This document shows, one piece after another, positions 27,483-37,038 of a stretch of DNA of 54,870 nucleotides. This DNA comes from Mollicutes bacterium (lineage in GTDB: Bacteria > Bacillota_I > Bacilli_A > Izemoplasmatales > Izemoplasmataceae), in contig PWOH01000009.1 in NCBI GenBank assembly GCA_003557505.1, positions 1 to 54,870 of the forward strand, written 5' to 3'. The position numbers and the translations under genes were made by a program. The notes under the pieces are model-generated. The model did no database searches and had not been told where the DNA came from. It saw only the letters and a list, made by a program, of their open reading frames with translations. Positions within the stretch are counted from its first letter, which is position 1. Every line of letters starts with the position of its first letter.

Positions 27483-28249
27483 TTACACGAAAAAGCACAC
27501 GCGAAATTGAACTCATGAAAGAAGCTGGGCGTATTGTCGCCTTAGCACATCAAGCCGTTAAAGATAACGTCAAAGTCGGCATGAGTACCCATGATATTGA
27601 TACCATAGTCGAACAAGTTGTTGTTTCAAACGGCGCCACCCCTTCCTTCAAAGGGTATGGTGGTTTCCCAGGCAGCGCATGTACATCAATCAATGAAGAA
27701 GTTGTACACGGTATTCCTTCCAAAGAACGCATCTTAAAACAAGGTGATATATTGAAGGTTGATATCGGCGCGAACTACAAAGGATATCACGGCGATTCAG
27801 CTTGGACCTACCCAGTTGGCGAGATTACCGAGGAGACGAAGCAACTGCTTGAAGTCACCGAAGCATCTCTGTTTGAAGGACTCAAACATGCCAAAGCGGG
27901 TAACCGCCTAACAGATATATCACATGCGATTCAAACGTATGCAGAATCGAAAGGCTTCAGCATTGTCCGGGAATTCGTTGGACACGGCATCGGGAAAAAC
28001 TTACATGAAGACCCACAAATTCCTAATTACGGTCCCCCAGGAAAAGGTCCTACATTAAAACCTGGGATGGTACTAGCTATTGAGCCAATGGTCAACAGCG
28101 GAAAAAAAGAGGTAAAAGTCCTCTCTGATGGCTGGACAGCCGTAACCGTTGATCGATCAAATAGCGCTCATTACGAACACACAGTATTGATAACTGAAGA
28201 GTCCTATATGCTTTTAACTGTGCTAAAAGGAGGAGATCATCATGGCTAA
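27479..28249 (+). CDS. map: Methionine aminopeptidase, type I
   Basis: It removes the initiator methionine from new proteins. The five metal ligands are present: Asp95, Asp106, His169, Glu202 and Glu233. They lie in [25 protein letters not shown] and YEHT. It has 256 residues. The GTG start sits in the adk stop (GTGA), and the last codons overlap infA by 8 nt. Confidence 0.96.
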   Translation: MITRKSTREIELMKEAGRIVALAHQAVKDNVKVGMSTHDIDTIVEQVVVSNGATPSFKGYGGFPGSACTSINEEVVHGIPSKERILKQGDILKVDIGANYKGYHGDSAWTYPVGEITEETKQLLEVTEASLFEGLKHAKAGNRLTDISHAIQTYAESKGFSIVREFVGHGIGKNLHEDPQIPNYGPPGKGPTLKPGMVLAIEPMVNSGKKEVKVLSDGWTAVTVDRSNSAHYEHTVLITEESYMLLTVLKGGDHHG

Positions 28250-28460
28250 AGAAGAAAAAATCGAAATGGAAGGTAAAATTGTCGAAGCATTACCGAACAC
28301 TGAATTTTTAGTGGAACTCGACAATGGCCATAAGATTAAAGCTCACGTTTCGGGTAAAATCCGTATGTATTACATACGCATTCTACCTGGTGACAAAGTA
28401 ACGGTTGAACTCTCACCGTATGATTTAACACGTGGGCGCATAACGTATCGCCACAAATAA
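28242..28460 (+). CDS. infA: Translation initiation factor IF-1
   Basis: A 72-residue OB-fold protein that occupies the A site during initiation. [22 protein letters not shown] and the end [15 protein letters not shown] are typical. AAAAGGAGGAG, inside the map gene, precedes the ATG. Confidence 0.97.
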   Translation: MAKEEKIEMEGKIVEALPNTEFLVELDNGHKIKAHVSGKIRMYYIRILPGDKVTVELSPYDLTRGRITYRHK

Positions 28461-28495
28461 TTATTTATTGAGAGGCTCCAAAGGAGGAAATTTAA

Positions 28496-28609
28496 ATGAA
28501 AGTAAGACCATCTGTAAAAAAAATATGTGATAAATGCAAAGTAATCAAGCGCAAGGGAAAAGTCATGGTTATTTGCGACAATCCAAAGCATAAACAAAGA
28601 CAAGGTTAA
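28496..28609 (+). CDS. rpmJ: 50S ribosomal protein L36, zinc type
   Basis: A 37-residue gene. The start [15 protein letters not shown] and the set Cys11, Cys14, Cys27, His32 show the zinc-binding form. AAAGGAGG precedes ATG 28496 and TAA ends it at 28609, 14 nt before rpsM. Confidence 0.96.
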   Translation: MKVRPSVKKICDKCKVIKRKGKVMVICDNPKHKQRQG

Positions 28610-28623
28610 TAGGAGGTGCATGT

Positions 28624-28989
28624 ATGGCACGTATCGCAGGAGTAGACATCCCCAGAGAAAAACGTATCGTAATTTCATTAACATATATTTTCGGAATCGG
28701 TAGAAATTTGTCACAAGACATTTTAGCTGAAGCGAAAGTCGATGAGAACACTCGTACTAGAGATCTTAGTGACGACGAACTCAAACGCATTCGTGAAGCG
28801 GTATCCGCACGAAAAACCGAAGGAGACCTTAGACGCGAGGTATCTCTAAATATTAAACGATTACAAGAAATCGGAAGTTATCGAGGAATGCGTCATCGTA
28901 GAAAGCTACCAGTTCGTGGTCAAAAAACTCGCAACAATGCCCGTACACGTAAAGGACCAAAGAAAACTGTAGCTAAGAAGAAGAAATAG
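28624..28989 (+). CDS. rpsM: 30S ribosomal protein S13
   Basis: S13 lies in the head with S19 and touches P-site tRNA. The 121 residues contain [20 protein letters not shown], the helix-hairpin-helix region IFGIGR, and the basic tail [25 protein letters not shown] precedes the ATG. Confidence 0.98.
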   Translation: MARIAGVDIPREKRIVISLTYIFGIGRNLSQDILAEAKVDENTRTRDLSDDELKRIREAVSARKTEGDLRREVSLNIKRLQEIGSYRGMRHRRKLPVRGQKTRNNARTRKGPKKTVAKKKK

Positions 28990-29002
28990 GAGGCGAGATT
29001 AA

Positions 29003-29395
29003 ATGGCACGTAAAAGTAAAACAAGAACTAAACGTCGCGCAAAGAAAAATATTCCTTCCGGAGTTGCACACATTCATTCGACTTTTAATAATACAATCAT
29101 CACAGTGACTGATCCAAACGGTAATGCAATCGCTTGGACAAGTGCAGGCGCTCTAGGATTTAAAGGAAGCCGTAAATCAACACCATATGCTGCACAAATC
29201 GCCAGCGAAGCTTGTGCAAAGGCCGCCATGGAACATGGTGTTCAAAAAGTAGAAGTTTCAGTCAAAGGACCGGGTCCTGGACGTGAAGCAGCAATTCGCT
29301 CATTACAAACCGCGGGATTAGAAATTACAGCGATTAAAGATGAAACACCAATTCCACACAACGGATGTCGTCCACCAAAACGACCTCGTGGATAG
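29003..29395 (+). CDS. rpsK: 30S ribosomal protein S11
   Basis: S11 forms the platform where mRNA exits. The 130 residues include [21 protein letters not shown] and the C-terminal [18 protein letters not shown], in which NG is the usual site of an isoaspartyl change. AGGAGGCGAG precedes the ATG. Confidence 0.98.
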   Translation: MARKSKTRTKRRAKKNIPSGVAHIHSTFNNTIITVTDPNGNAIAWTSAGALGFKGSRKSTPYAAQIASEACAKAAMEHGVQKVEVSVKGPGPGREAAIRSLQTAGLEITAIKDETPIPHNGCRPPKRPRG

Positions 29396-29425
29396 TTTTG
29401 AAACAAAACAAGGGAGGTTGTTCAT

Positions 29426-30385
29426 TTGAAAGATCTAAAATTTGAAAAACCAGAAACGAAAATCATATCAGACGGTGACACGAAAGGTGAATTTGAAATC
29501 ACCCCATTGGAACGAGGCTATGGCATTACTTTAGGTAACGCATTACGCCGTATCCTACTTTCAAGCTTACCGGGCGCCGCAATTGTTAACGCACAAATAG
29601 ATGGCGTTCAACATGAGTTCTCCTCATTGGACGGCGTTATAGAAGACATCACCACCATTGTTTTGAATCTTAAAGATGTGGTCATGACCATCGACAGTGA
29701 CGATCCCAATGCGGAACGCACACTCGAGATTGATGTGGAAGACCCTAAAGATATCACAGCCGGAGACATTATTGTCAAAGGTATGGATGACGATGTCACC
29801 ATCGTTAATAAAGACCAGCATATTGCAACGCTTACAAAAGGACATTTCCGTGCTGTATTGACTGCCCGCAAAGGGATTGGTTATGTTAGCGCAGAGAAAA
29901 ACAAGGTCTTTAATAAAGCGGTTGGTGTAATTCCAATCGACAGTATCTACACCCCAGTTCAACGTGTTAAATACGACGTTGAGAAGACTCGTGTTGAAGA
30001 AAGTGCAGATTTTGATAAACTCTACATCGAACTCGAAACTAACGGGTCAATCACGCCTAAAGAAGCACTGGGTGTCGCTGCTAAGATGATGATCAGTCAC
30101 CTTGACTTGGTCGTTGAACTTAGCGAAAAAGCGAAAGAAGAAGATTACATGGTTGAAAGAGAGTCCGAACAAAACTCTCAAATTCTAGAAATGCAAATCG
30201 AAGATTTAGATTTATCGGTTCGTAGTTACAACTGCTTAAAACGCGCAGGGATCAATACCGTCCAAGAACTGACACACAAAACTGAAGAAGACATGATGAA
30301 AGTTCGCAATCTCGGTAAAAAATCCCTCAAAGAAGTTAAGCAGAAACTCGAAGATCTCGATCTTTCTCTTGCAAGACATTCATAG
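29426..30385 (+). CDS. rpoA: RNA polymerase alpha subunit
   Basis: The 319-residue alpha subunit. The N-terminal dimer domain has [23 protein letters not shown]. The C-terminal DNA-binding domain from about residue 250 has [17 protein letters not shown], whose first Arg corresponds to the UP-element contact. The start is TTG at 29426, 8 nt after AGGGAGG. The less efficient start codon may reduce its output relative to the ribosomal genes around it. Confidence 0.97.
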   Translation: MKDLKFEKPETKIISDGDTKGEFEITPLERGYGITLGNALRRILLSSLPGAAIVNAQIDGVQHEFSSLDGVIEDITTIVLNLKDVVMTIDSDDPNAERTLEIDVEDPKDITAGDIIVKGMDDDVTIVNKDQHIATLTKGHFRAVLTARKGIGYVSAEKNKVFNKAVGVIPIDSIYTPVQRVKYDVEKTRVEESADFDKLYIELETNGSITPKEALGVAAKMMISHLDLVVELSEKAKEEDYMVERESEQNSQILEMQIEDLDLSVRSYNCLKRAGINTVQELTHKTEEDMMKVRNLGKKSLKEVKQKLEDLDLSLARHS

Positions 30386-30397
30386 GAGGTTTATACA

Positions 30398-30760
30398 ATG
30401 GCTACTTATCGTAAACTAAACCGTAGAAGCGATCAGCGTAAAGCGATGCTCCGCGACTTGGTTACTGCGCTCATTACGCATGAACGCATCGAAACCACAC
30501 ATAAAAAAGCCAAAGAGCTTAGTCGCTTGATGGATAAGATGATTACATTAGGTAAGAAAAACACGCTAGAATCACGTAGAGATGCGGCCAAAACGGTCCG
30601 TTTCACTGAAACTGATTCAGGGAAAAACGCTTTACAAAAACTGTTTGAAGACATTGCACCGCGTTTTGAAAACCGTAACGGTGGATATACGCGTATTCTC
30701 AAAAAAGGTCCTCGTCGTGGGGATGCTACTGAGATGGCAATCATTGAGATAGTTGAATAA
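30398..30760 (+). CDS. rplQ: 50S ribosomal protein L17
   Basis: The last gene of the S10-spc-alpha block. The 120 residues begin [21 protein letters not shown] and end with [26 protein letters not shown] precedes the ATG. A terminator follows after 24 nt. Confidence 0.98.
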   Translation: MATYRKLNRRSDQRKAMLRDLVTALITHERIETTHKKAKELSRLMDKMITLGKKNTLESRRDAAKTVRFTETDSGKNALQKLFEDIAPRFENRNGGYTRILKKGPRRGDATEMAIIEIVE

Positions 30761-30784
30761 TCACGAAATTGTGAATTCATAACG

Positions 30785-30811
30785 GTGGCACCTTTGTGTG
30801 CCACTTTTTTT
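30785..30811 (+). terminator. Intrinsic terminator of the S10-spc-alpha block
   Basis: GTGGCAC (30785-30791) pairs with GTGCCAC (30798-30804) and seven T follow. Confidence 0.93.
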
Positions 30812-30824
30812 ATATTTAAATACT

Positions 30825-30853
30825 TCGCAATTTAGGGGCAAATTTGATATAAT
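30825..30853 (+). promoter_or_regulatory. Promoter of the ecf-truA operon
   Basis: TATAAT (30848-30853) with TGA directly before it, an extended -10. The -35 position reads TCGCAA, the same poor box as before the CmpB-family gene. The start codon follows 29 nt later. Confidence 0.7.
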
Positions 30854-30882
30854 GGTTACGATTTTGAGGAGTTGATGTCTCG

Positions 30883-31692
30883 ATGAAACCGATAATAGAA
30901 ATCAAAGATGTTTCATTCGCATATTCAAAGCAACAAGACGTTTTAAAAAACGTTAATTTAACCATACAAAAAGGGGAATGGATTACTATTCTCGGGCACA
31001 ATGGGAGTGGCAAAAGTACCCTATCAAAATTATTGATAGGCTTATTAAAAGCAAAAACAGGTACCATTCATGTCGATGGCATTGAACTTAACGAAGACAG
31101 TGTCTATGACATTCGCAAAAAAATAGGCATCGTTTTTCAAAATCCTGACAATCAATTTGTCGGTGTTACGGTTCGTGATGACATTGCCTTTGGACTTGAA
31201 AATTTACAAATCCCCCGCGAAGAAATGATTGAACGTATTGATAAATTCAGCAAAAAAGTAGATATGTTCGAATACTTAAATAAAGAACCCCAACAGCTTT
31301 CAGGGGGACAAAAACAACGCGTAGCCATTGCCGGCATTCTCGCGATGAAAACCGATGTGATTATCTTTGATGAATCCACCAGTATGCTCGACCCCAAAGG
31401 CCGTAAAAAAATCTTGGAATACATGAAACAACTCAATGATGAAGGCACAACCATTATAACGATTACTCATGATATGAAAGAAGCCGTATCAAGTGATCGT
31501 GTCGTCGTACTGAAACACGGCGAAATATTGAAAGTTGATACCTCAACAAACATACTACGCGACAAAACAACCCTTGAACAATCTAATTTGGAGCTCTTAC
31601 TTCCCTTGGAATTGCTCCATTATATGGATTCAAATAACGTTGACCATCAATCCTTGAAGGACTTTTTATGGGCATCAAGTTTGAACGTGTAA
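30883..31692 (+). CDS. ecfA1: ECF transporter ATPase A1
   Basis: One of two ATPases of the energy-coupling-factor module that powers uptake of vitamins and metals with separate S subunits. The 269 residues have the phosphate loop GHNGSGKST (38-46), QNPDNQFVG, the signature LSGGQKQRVAIAGIL and Walker B IIFDESTSMLDP (Ser where Ala is common). No S component is next to it, so it is probably shared among several. It overlaps ecfA2 by 25 nt. Confidence 0.94.
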   Translation: MKPIIEIKDVSFAYSKQQDVLKNVNLTIQKGEWITILGHNGSGKSTLSKLLIGLLKAKTGTIHVDGIELNEDSVYDIRKKIGIVFQNPDNQFVGVTVRDDIAFGLENLQIPREEMIERIDKFSKKVDMFEYLNKEPQQLSGGQKQRVAIAGILAMKTDVIIFDESTSMLDPKGRKKILEYMKQLNDEGTTIITITHDMKEAVSSDRVVVLKHGEILKVDTSTNILRDKTTLEQSNLELLLPLELLHYMDSNNVDHQSLKDFLWASSLNV

Positions 31693-32531
31693 GTTATCAA
31701 TACCAAGGGATCGATCAGCGAGGCTATCTCGCCATCGGAGACATCAATCTTTCAATAAATGCAGCCGGAGAATTCATTACACTAATCGGTGAAACTGGCA
31801 GTGGAAAAAGTACGCTGGTTCAACATATGAATGCTTTGTTGTTACCAACAGAAGGTCGAATGAAATTATTCGGTCTGACCATCGATAAAAATACTAAGAA
31901 AAACAAAAAAATAAAACTCAATCCAATTCGAAAAAAAGTAGGACTTGTTTTTCAGTTCCCGGAATATCAACTGTTTGAAGAAACCGTTCTGAAAGACATT
32001 ATTTTCGGTCCGAAAAACTTTGGAGTATCCGAAGAAGAAGCAATTAAACGCGCTAAAAAAATGATTGAAGTTGTTGGGCTTGATGAAAGCTACTTATCAA
32101 GAAGTCCGTTTAACTTATCAGGTGGTGAAAAAAAACGTGTTTCTATCGCTGGTATTCTTGCGATGGAACCGGATGTGTTGATTCTTGATGAACCAACGAG
32201 TGGACTTGACCCAATGGGAAGAAACGCTTTACTTGAAGTGTTTTATGATATTCATAAGACTCTGAATAAAACCGTCATTATCATTACCCATGATATGAAT
32301 ACGGTCTATGAGTATGCACAACGTGCTCTCGTTATGCGAGAAGGTGTCCTTGTGTATGATGGGGATCCATTACAGTTGTTCTCAAAAAAGAATATTGATA
32401 ATTGGAATTTGGAAACCCCAGATATTTTAGCATTAAGCAAGGCAATGGAGACCAAGTTTGACATTACTTTCTCGACACCACCACGTAGTCGAAAAGCGTT
32501 ATTTACGGAAATAAAGGAGGTCCTTAAATGA
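31668..32531 (+). CDS. ecfA2: ECF transporter ATPase A2
   Basis: The second ATPase of the pair, 287 residues. It has GETGSGKSTLVQ as phosphate loop, the typical A2 stretch VGLVFQFPEYQLFE, LSGGEKKRVSIAGIL, and Walker B ILDEPTSGLDP. ATG 31668 lies within the end of ecfA1. Its own end overlaps ecfT by 4 nt. Confidence 0.94.
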   Translation: MGIKFERVSYQYQGIDQRGYLAIGDINLSINAAGEFITLIGETGSGKSTLVQHMNALLLPTEGRMKLFGLTIDKNTKKNKKIKLNPIRKKVGLVFQFPEYQLFEETVLKDIIFGPKNFGVSEEEAIKRAKKMIEVVGLDESYLSRSPFNLSGGEKKRVSIAGILAMEPDVLILDEPTSGLDPMGRNALLEVFYDIHKTLNKTVIIITHDMNTVYEYAQRALVMREGVLVYDGDPLQLFSKKNIDNWNLETPDILALSKAMETKFDITFSTPPRSRKALFTEIKEVLK

Positions 32532-33493
32532 AGAATATAGTCATTGGACGTTATGTTCCCGGCAAAGGATTCCTTTATGATTTAGACCCGCGCACAAAAC
32601 TGATTGCCTTACTAGTGTTAATGGCCGCAACGTTTATCATCGATGAGCTTATTCATATGGCAGCCGCGATATTGTTAATAGGCGTTATTCTTGTCATTGG
32701 CCGCATCAGTGTAAAACGTGTCTATCTAGGGTTGAGACCGTTATTATTCTTATTAATATTTACATTCGCTTTTCAGATTTTATTTAATACACAAGGAGAC
32801 TTATTGTTTGAAACGCCACTTTATTATTCACCCATAACATTAGGATTGGTTGTAGTAATCGTCTTGATATGGGGATTTACTAAGCGTTTCATTAAATTTA
32901 AATTACTGTATTTCTTAGCGACTGTGTTTCTATCACTTTTCGTATTGAATACATTCACAGAACCACTTGTCTTTGCCACAGGAACATTCAGTATATATGA
33001 AGACGCCCTTGAGATGGCATTATTTATTATGTTGCGACTGATTATCATCGTGACGCTTTCTACTATCCTTACCATTACAACCAAGCCAACCGATTTGAAT
33101 CTTGGCCTTGAATCAGTTCTCAAACCGCTTAAAGTTATACGTGTTAATACCGAAGAAATTGCGATGATTATATCCATTGCCTTGCGTTATATTCCCACCT
33201 TGCTCGATGAAGCGAACAAAATTATGCTTGCCCAAGCTTCTAGAGGGGTTGATTTCCAAGAAGGAAAACTAAAAGAAAAAGTCATGCAGATTGTCTCATT
33301 GTTAGTGCCAATGTTTATTATTTCCTTTAAACGGAGTGATGAGTTGGCCAATGCCATGGAAGCGCGCAGTTTTATCCCGGGACATCCACGGACACGTCTA
33401 CATCTTCTTACCTGGAAAACATTAGACACTGTCGTGCTTGTAGTCAGTCTAACACTCCTTATTTCTAGCATCAGTATCAGAGTGTTCTTATGA
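32528..33493 (+). CDS. ecfT: ECF transporter transmembrane subunit T
   Basis: The scaffold that joins the ATPases to substrate-binding S subunits. Several hydrophobic segments follow the start GRYVPGKGFLYDLDPRTKL. The coupling helices end in short Ala-Arg motifs, here ASRGVDF and MEARSF, the second with Ser in place of the usual Gly. At 321 residues it is longer than the common 265 or so. GGAGG at the end of ecfA2 serves as ribosome site. Confidence 0.93.
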   Translation: MKNIVIGRYVPGKGFLYDLDPRTKLIALLVLMAATFIIDELIHMAAAILLIGVILVIGRISVKRVYLGLRPLLFLLIFTFAFQILFNTQGDLLFETPLYYSPITLGLVVVIVLIWGFTKRFIKFKLLYFLATVFLSLFVLNTFTEPLVFATGTFSIYEDALEMALFIMLRLIIIVTLSTILTITTKPTDLNLGLESVLKPLKVIRVNTEEIAMIISIALRYIPTLLDEANKIMLAQASRGVDFQEGKLKEKVMQIVSLLVPMFIISFKRSDELANAMEARSFIPGHPRTRLHLLTWKTLDTVVLVVSLTLLISSISIRVFL

Positions 33494-34488
33494 TCCAACA
33501 ATTTTTTGAGGCCATCGCCACTAAGGATGTCCCTACCCTCCATAAAATGTTTGATAGTCCTGTCTTCTTCCGTGATAAAGATAAAACAATCTATACTGAT
33601 CCTGAGATTATTACCGAAAAACTTTTAACATATCACACCTGTCATTTTGATCAAATCGTTCCTTATGAATCGTTAAATATTGTTCGCTTATCAAAACAGT
33701 TGTTTATGAAAGTTAAAACCAAAAATAATGCTATTTCGAAAATTTACCTTAGAGAAGTGCCCGAGGGTCAAAAACGTTTGCGCATAGATTTTTCCTATGA
33801 TGGGTCTCATTATTATGGCTTGCAACGTCAACCTACAAAGCAACCAACTATTCAAAAAGAAATAGAGAAGGTCTTAAAACATATATTGCAGCACGATTTA
33901 ACCGCCATATTTGCAGGCCGCACAGACAAAGGGGTTCATGCGCTTCATCAAGTTGCCCATTGCGACAGCACATCCCCAATACCAACTAAAACAATCCTGC
34001 AACTGATGAATAAGATGTTGCCTAATGATATTCATATACATACTGTCTCAGAGGTACCACCGGTTTTCCATGCCCGTTACGACTGTTTAAGAAAAACCTA
34101 CCTCTACATATTAGCACATGAGAAAAAACCGTTTGACGCCCATTATACCCACATTGTGGATGCTGTAAATATTGATAGACTCAAGGCCTTGCTCAATCAG
34201 TTAAAAGGCACTCATGATTTTATTGGTTTTTCCAAGTTATCTGCTGGAAAACCAACAATTAGAACAATTGACGCCATAGATGTTAAATCGTTCAACCAAC
34301 AAACGCATATTGAACTGACCTCAAAAGGGTTTTTACGTCATATGGTCCGTATAATTGTCGGGAACGCTTTAAAGGATTTATTCCAAGAGACTTCTACGAT
34401 TAAGGACGCATTGTCGAATCCTTCCAAAAACAATATTAAGTACATGGCTCCACCACAGGGGTTGTACTTAAAAAAACTTCAATATTAA
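33490..34488 (+). CDS. truA: tRNA pseudouridine synthase A with extra N-terminal domain
   Basis: TruA makes pseudouridine at tRNA positions 38-40. From residue 97 the protein is a normal TruA: LRIDFSYDGSHYYGLQRQP, the catalytic Asp146 in FAGRTDKGVHA, and FLRHMVRIIVG. The first 96 residues are not part of TruA. They start MIQQFFEAIATKDVPTLHKMF, which looks like the first helix of NTF2/SnoaL-like domains. ATG 33490 overlaps the ecfT stop, so the long form fits the operon. A separate start at TTG 33778, 9 nt after GAGGGT, is possible and would give an ordinary TruA. The whole stretch is in one frame without a stop. Confidence 0.9.
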   Translation: MIQQFFEAIATKDVPTLHKMFDSPVFFRDKDKTIYTDPEIITEKLLTYHTCHFDQIVPYESLNIVRLSKQLFMKVKTKNNAISKIYLREVPEGQKRLRIDFSYDGSHYYGLQRQPTKQPTIQKEIEKVLKHILQHDLTAIFAGRTDKGVHALHQVAHCDSTSPIPTKTILQLMNKMLPNDIHIHTVSEVPPVFHARYDCLRKTYLYILAHEKKPFDAHYTHIVDAVNIDRLKALLNQLKGTHDFIGFSKLSAGKPTIRTIDAIDVKSFNQQTHIELTSKGFLRHMVRIIVGNALKDLFQETSTIKDALSNPSKNNIKYMAPPQGLYLKKLQY

Positions 34489-34527
34489 AAAATAATTTTC
34501 TCCTACAGGTGAAAATTATTTTTTTTT
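34489..34527 (+). terminator. Intrinsic terminator after truA
   Basis: AATAATTTTC (34491-34500) pairs with GAAAATTATT (34511-34520) and a T run follows. An A run before the stem makes it potentially two-way. Confidence 0.88.
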
Positions 34528-34558
34528 AATGAATAAGGCGGATAATTCAAATTTAGAT

Positions 34559-34587
34559 TTGTAATACGGGTTTAAACGTTGTATTCT
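34559..34587 (+). promoter_or_regulatory. Promoter of the antiporter operon
   Basis: TTGTAA (34559-34564), a 17-nt spacer and TATTCT (34582-34587), 32 nt before the first start codon. Each box matches four or five of six consensus bases. Confidence 0.6.
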
Positions 34588-34619
34588 ATAAACGTACTAA
34601 ACAAAAGGGTGTGAGTATT

Positions 34620-35123
34620 ATGAAAAAAAGGTCTGATACGAATGCGGTAGGCATGTTTGTGCTATTGCTTCTTTTTTGGATGATTATCGCTTCAGAGTTA
34701 TCTTTTTTACAACTTTTTGTCGGTGTTTTAGCTTCAGGATTTATTGTCATTTACGGATGGGATTTACTTTTTAATCGCCAACAACACACCAAACTGACTT
34801 TAAGAAGTCTTAAAGCCTTTATTGTGTTGTTTTTTATATTGCTAAAAGAGATGATTATTGCGAATATCAATGTCGCATTAATTGTGCTTTCGCCCAAAAT
34901 GCCGATCAGTCCCAAAATAGTGAAGATTAAACAACCACTCAAAAAGGATTTGAACCGAGCATTGTATGGGAATTTCATTACATTGACTCCTGGAACACTG
35001 ACTATCGATACAACTGAAGATTATGTTATTGTGCATGGATTAACTGAACATCATGTTGATGCATTAACACATAGTCCGCTTCAAAAAGCGTTCATTAATT
35101 TTGAGGGGGATAAACATGACTAA
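34620..35123 (+). CDS. mrpE: Mrp/Mbh antiporter subunit E (MnhE-like)
   Basis: A small membrane subunit of the Mrp-type cation/proton antiporter. The 167 residues hold about three hydrophobic segments followed by a soluble domain with ALYGNFITLTPGTLTIDT and VHGL, the signature of the E subunit (MbhA of hydrogenase complexes). ATG 34620 is preferred over GTG 34611, which lies within AAAGGGTGTG. It overlaps mrpF by 8 nt. Confidence 0.9.
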   Translation: MKKRSDTNAVGMFVLLLLFWMIIASELSFLQLFVGVLASGFIVIYGWDLLFNRQQHTKLTLRSLKAFIVLFFILLKEMIIANINVALIVLSPKMPISPKIVKIKQPLKKDLNRALYGNFITLTPGTLTIDTTEDYVIVHGLTEHHVDALTHSPLQKAFINFEGDKHD

Positions 35124-35379
35124 TTTCATTTATTTTTCGATTGTATTCTTGATCGTTCTTGGGTTTGTAGCGCTTTATCGTGCTTATAAGGGTCCACAAG
35201 CATCAGATAGAGTTGTAGCGATTAACGTTATCACCACAAAAGCGGTGACGATTATTGTGTTGATTGCGGTTATCACAGCTCAAGATTCTTACTTGAATGT
35301 CGCACTGCTTTATGCGTTGGTGGGATTTATGACGACCATCGGGGTTGGCAAATATTTAATGAAAGGCAAACTTGGATAG
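35116..35379 (+). CDS. mrpF: Mrp/Mbh antiporter subunit F
   Basis: An 87-residue membrane protein with three hydrophobic segments and the F-subunit motif YRAYKGPQASDRVVAINVIT. ATG 35116 follows GAGGGGGAT. The frame upstream to TTG 35101 is inside mrpE and covers that ribosome site. Confidence 0.9.
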   Translation: MTNFIYFSIVFLIVLGFVALYRAYKGPQASDRVVAINVITTKAVTIIVLIAVITAQDSYLNVALLYALVGFMTTIGVGKYLMKGKLG

Positions 35380-35387
35380 GTGATTTT

Positions 35388-35705
35388 ATGGATATTTTAG
35401 TGCATACCATCGTTATCATTTTTATTGTTTTAGGTTTGTTTTTCTTTATGGTTGGGACTGTTGGATTGATTCGGTTGCCTGATGCATTTACACGAATGCA
35501 TGCGACGACGAAATGCGATACATTAGGTGCAGGCTTAGTACTGCTTGGGGTTATCATCTGGCAAGGTTTTGGTTTTGTCAGTTTGAATGTTTTAGTTATT
35601 TTAACGTTTATTTGGCTGACGAATCCGACCGCTGCGCATTTTATTGCGAAAACGCAGTACCAACTTGATCAACAAAACACGAAGGATAAGGAGGAATCAC
35701 TATGA
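35388..35705 (+). CDS. mrpG: Mrp/Mbh antiporter subunit G
   Basis: A 105-residue membrane protein with three segments and the G-subunit signature GTVGLIRLPDAFTRMHATTKCDTLG. It overlaps the next gene by 4 nt. Confidence 0.92.
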   Translation: MDILVHTIVIIFIVLGLFFFMVGTVGLIRLPDAFTRMHATTKCDTLGAGLVLLGVIIWQGFGFVSLNVLVILTFIWLTNPTAAHFIAKTQYQLDQQNTKDKEESL

Positions 35706-35941
35706 TTGTATTAAATGTTATGATTGTGATTTTTCTTATTGTAGCGGCTTTGGCCATTGAACGCACAAAAGATTTGTTAAGTGCAGTGATTATTTTTTCA
35801 GTTTACTCACTGATGATGTCGGTGCTATGGTTGATTTTAAAAACCCCTGATGTTGCTTTGACAGAAGCGGCGATTGGGGCCGGGGTAACCTCTATATTGT
35901 TTATTGCAGTAATAAGTCGCACCCAGAGGTATGAAAAATGA
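35702..35941 (+). CDS. MbhD-like antiporter subunit (MrpA middle-domain equivalent)
   Basis: A 79-residue protein with three hydrophobic segments and TKDLLSAVIIFSVYSL plus LKTPDVALTEAAIGAG. This matches the MbhD/DUF4040 domain that in Bacillus Mrp systems is fused into the C-terminal half of MrpA. Here it is a separate gene, as in hydrogenase operons. It overlaps its neighbours by 4 nt on both sides. Confidence 0.85.
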   Translation: MIVLNVMIVIFLIVAALAIERTKDLLSAVIIFSVYSLMMSVLWLILKTPDVALTEAAIGAGVTSILFIAVISRTQRYEK

Positions 35942-36243
35942 AAAAACCATTTATTATGCTTATGTTTATTGCGTTATTTGTAGTCTTAGTAATCAATATT
36001 ATGCGCATGCCTGCCGGGCTTGGAACGGATAGTTTATCGTATAATGATGCCACAGAACATTATATACAATACTCTGCGGAAGAGACAGGGGTTACGAATA
36101 TTATCGCCGCAATATTAACGGATTACAGAGCGTTTGATACGTTAGGTGAAACCATTATACTGTTTACTTCTATTGTGGCTGTCATATCTGTGTTACGACC
36201 CGATAAAAAGCCTGAAAATGAGGGGCGTGTTTCTCATGAATGA
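35938..36243 (+). CDS. MbhE-like antiporter subunit (MrpA C-terminal equivalent)
   Basis: A 101-residue protein with a hydrophobic segment at each end and NIIAAILTDYRAFDTLGETIILF between, the pattern of MbhE and of the end of MrpA. With the preceding gene it supplies what a full MrpA has beyond its NuoL-like part. It overlaps mrpB by 8 nt. Confidence 0.83.
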   Translation: MKKPFIMLMFIALFVVLVINIMRMPAGLGTDSLSYNDATEHYIQYSAEETGVTNIIAAILTDYRAFDTLGETIILFTSIVAVISVLRPDKKPENEGRVSHE

Positions 36244-36664
36244 TATTATTGTCAAGAGTATCACGCGTCTTGTAATTCCTTTTTTACAACTTTATGGGAT
36301 TTATATCATCTTACATGGTCATATTTCACCGGGTGGTGGTTTTTCCGGTGGCGCATTGATTGGGAGTTCTTTAATACTATATACACTTGTTTTTGGGGTG
36401 GACCGTGCTCAAAAAAAGTTTTCGCATCGTGTGAGTGAGATTGCGGAAAGTGGTGGCATCTTGCTTTATTTGTTTGTCGGGGCATTAGGCATTGCCTTGA
36501 CAGGTAATTTCCTAAGCAATAAAGCCGCAGGATTTCCACTCGGTGAACTTGGGAGTTTACTTAGTGGCGGCATCATACCAGTCTTGATGATAGGGATAGG
36601 GATTAAGGTAGCTTCGACAATGATTACCTTGTTTCATGTCTTGATACAGGAGGAAAGCCAATGA
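36236..36664 (+). CDS. mrpB: Mrp/Mbh antiporter subunit B
   Basis: A 142-residue membrane protein with four segments and the B-subunit signature YGIYIILHGHISPGGGFSGGA. ATG 36236 follows GAGGGG. The open frame further upstream lies in the preceding gene. It overlaps mrpC by 4 nt. Confidence 0.9.
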   Translation: MNDIIVKSITRLVIPFLQLYGIYIILHGHISPGGGFSGGALIGSSLILYTLVFGVDRAQKKFSHRVSEIAESGGILLYLFVGALGIALTGNFLSNKAAGFPLGELGSLLSGGIIPVLMIGIGIKVASTMITLFHVLIQEESQ

Positions 36665-37038
36665 ATTTAGTTAATGATATCCTTGCCCATGTAAATTTTA
36701 TAGGCGCCATGGCGTTATTTGTGATTGGCTTATATATGGTAGTTACGCATTCGAATCTTATTAAACGTATTATGGGGATTAATATTATGGGGACCGCAAT
36801 ATTTTATTTTTTCATAGCGGTTGGAAATGTTGAGGATGGTGCTCCGCCTTTATTGGATCCTGATGGCAATGCGCTCACCTTTATAAATCCATTGCCTTCA
36901 GTATTAATTCTTACTGGAATTGTCGTTGTAGTTTCTATTACGGTGTATTCACTGAGTTTAGTGGTAAGAATTTATGAAACTTATGGAACAATCGATCAAA
37001 AAGAGATGGCACAAATAGAGGCTGAAGACGATGATTGA
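36661..37038 (+). CDS. mrpC: Mrp/Mbh antiporter subunit C (NuoK-like)
   Basis: A 125-residue protein with three hydrophobic segments related to complex I subunit NuoK, with GLYMVVTHSNLIKRIMGINIM and a C-terminal ALTFINPLPSVLILTGIVV. It overlaps mrpD by 8 nt. Confidence 0.92.
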   Translation: MNLVNDILAHVNFIGAMALFVIGLYMVVTHSNLIKRIMGINIMGTAIFYFFIAVGNVEDGAPPLLDPDGNALTFINPLPSVLILTGIVVVVSITVYSLSLVVRIYETYGTIDQKEMAQIEAEDDD

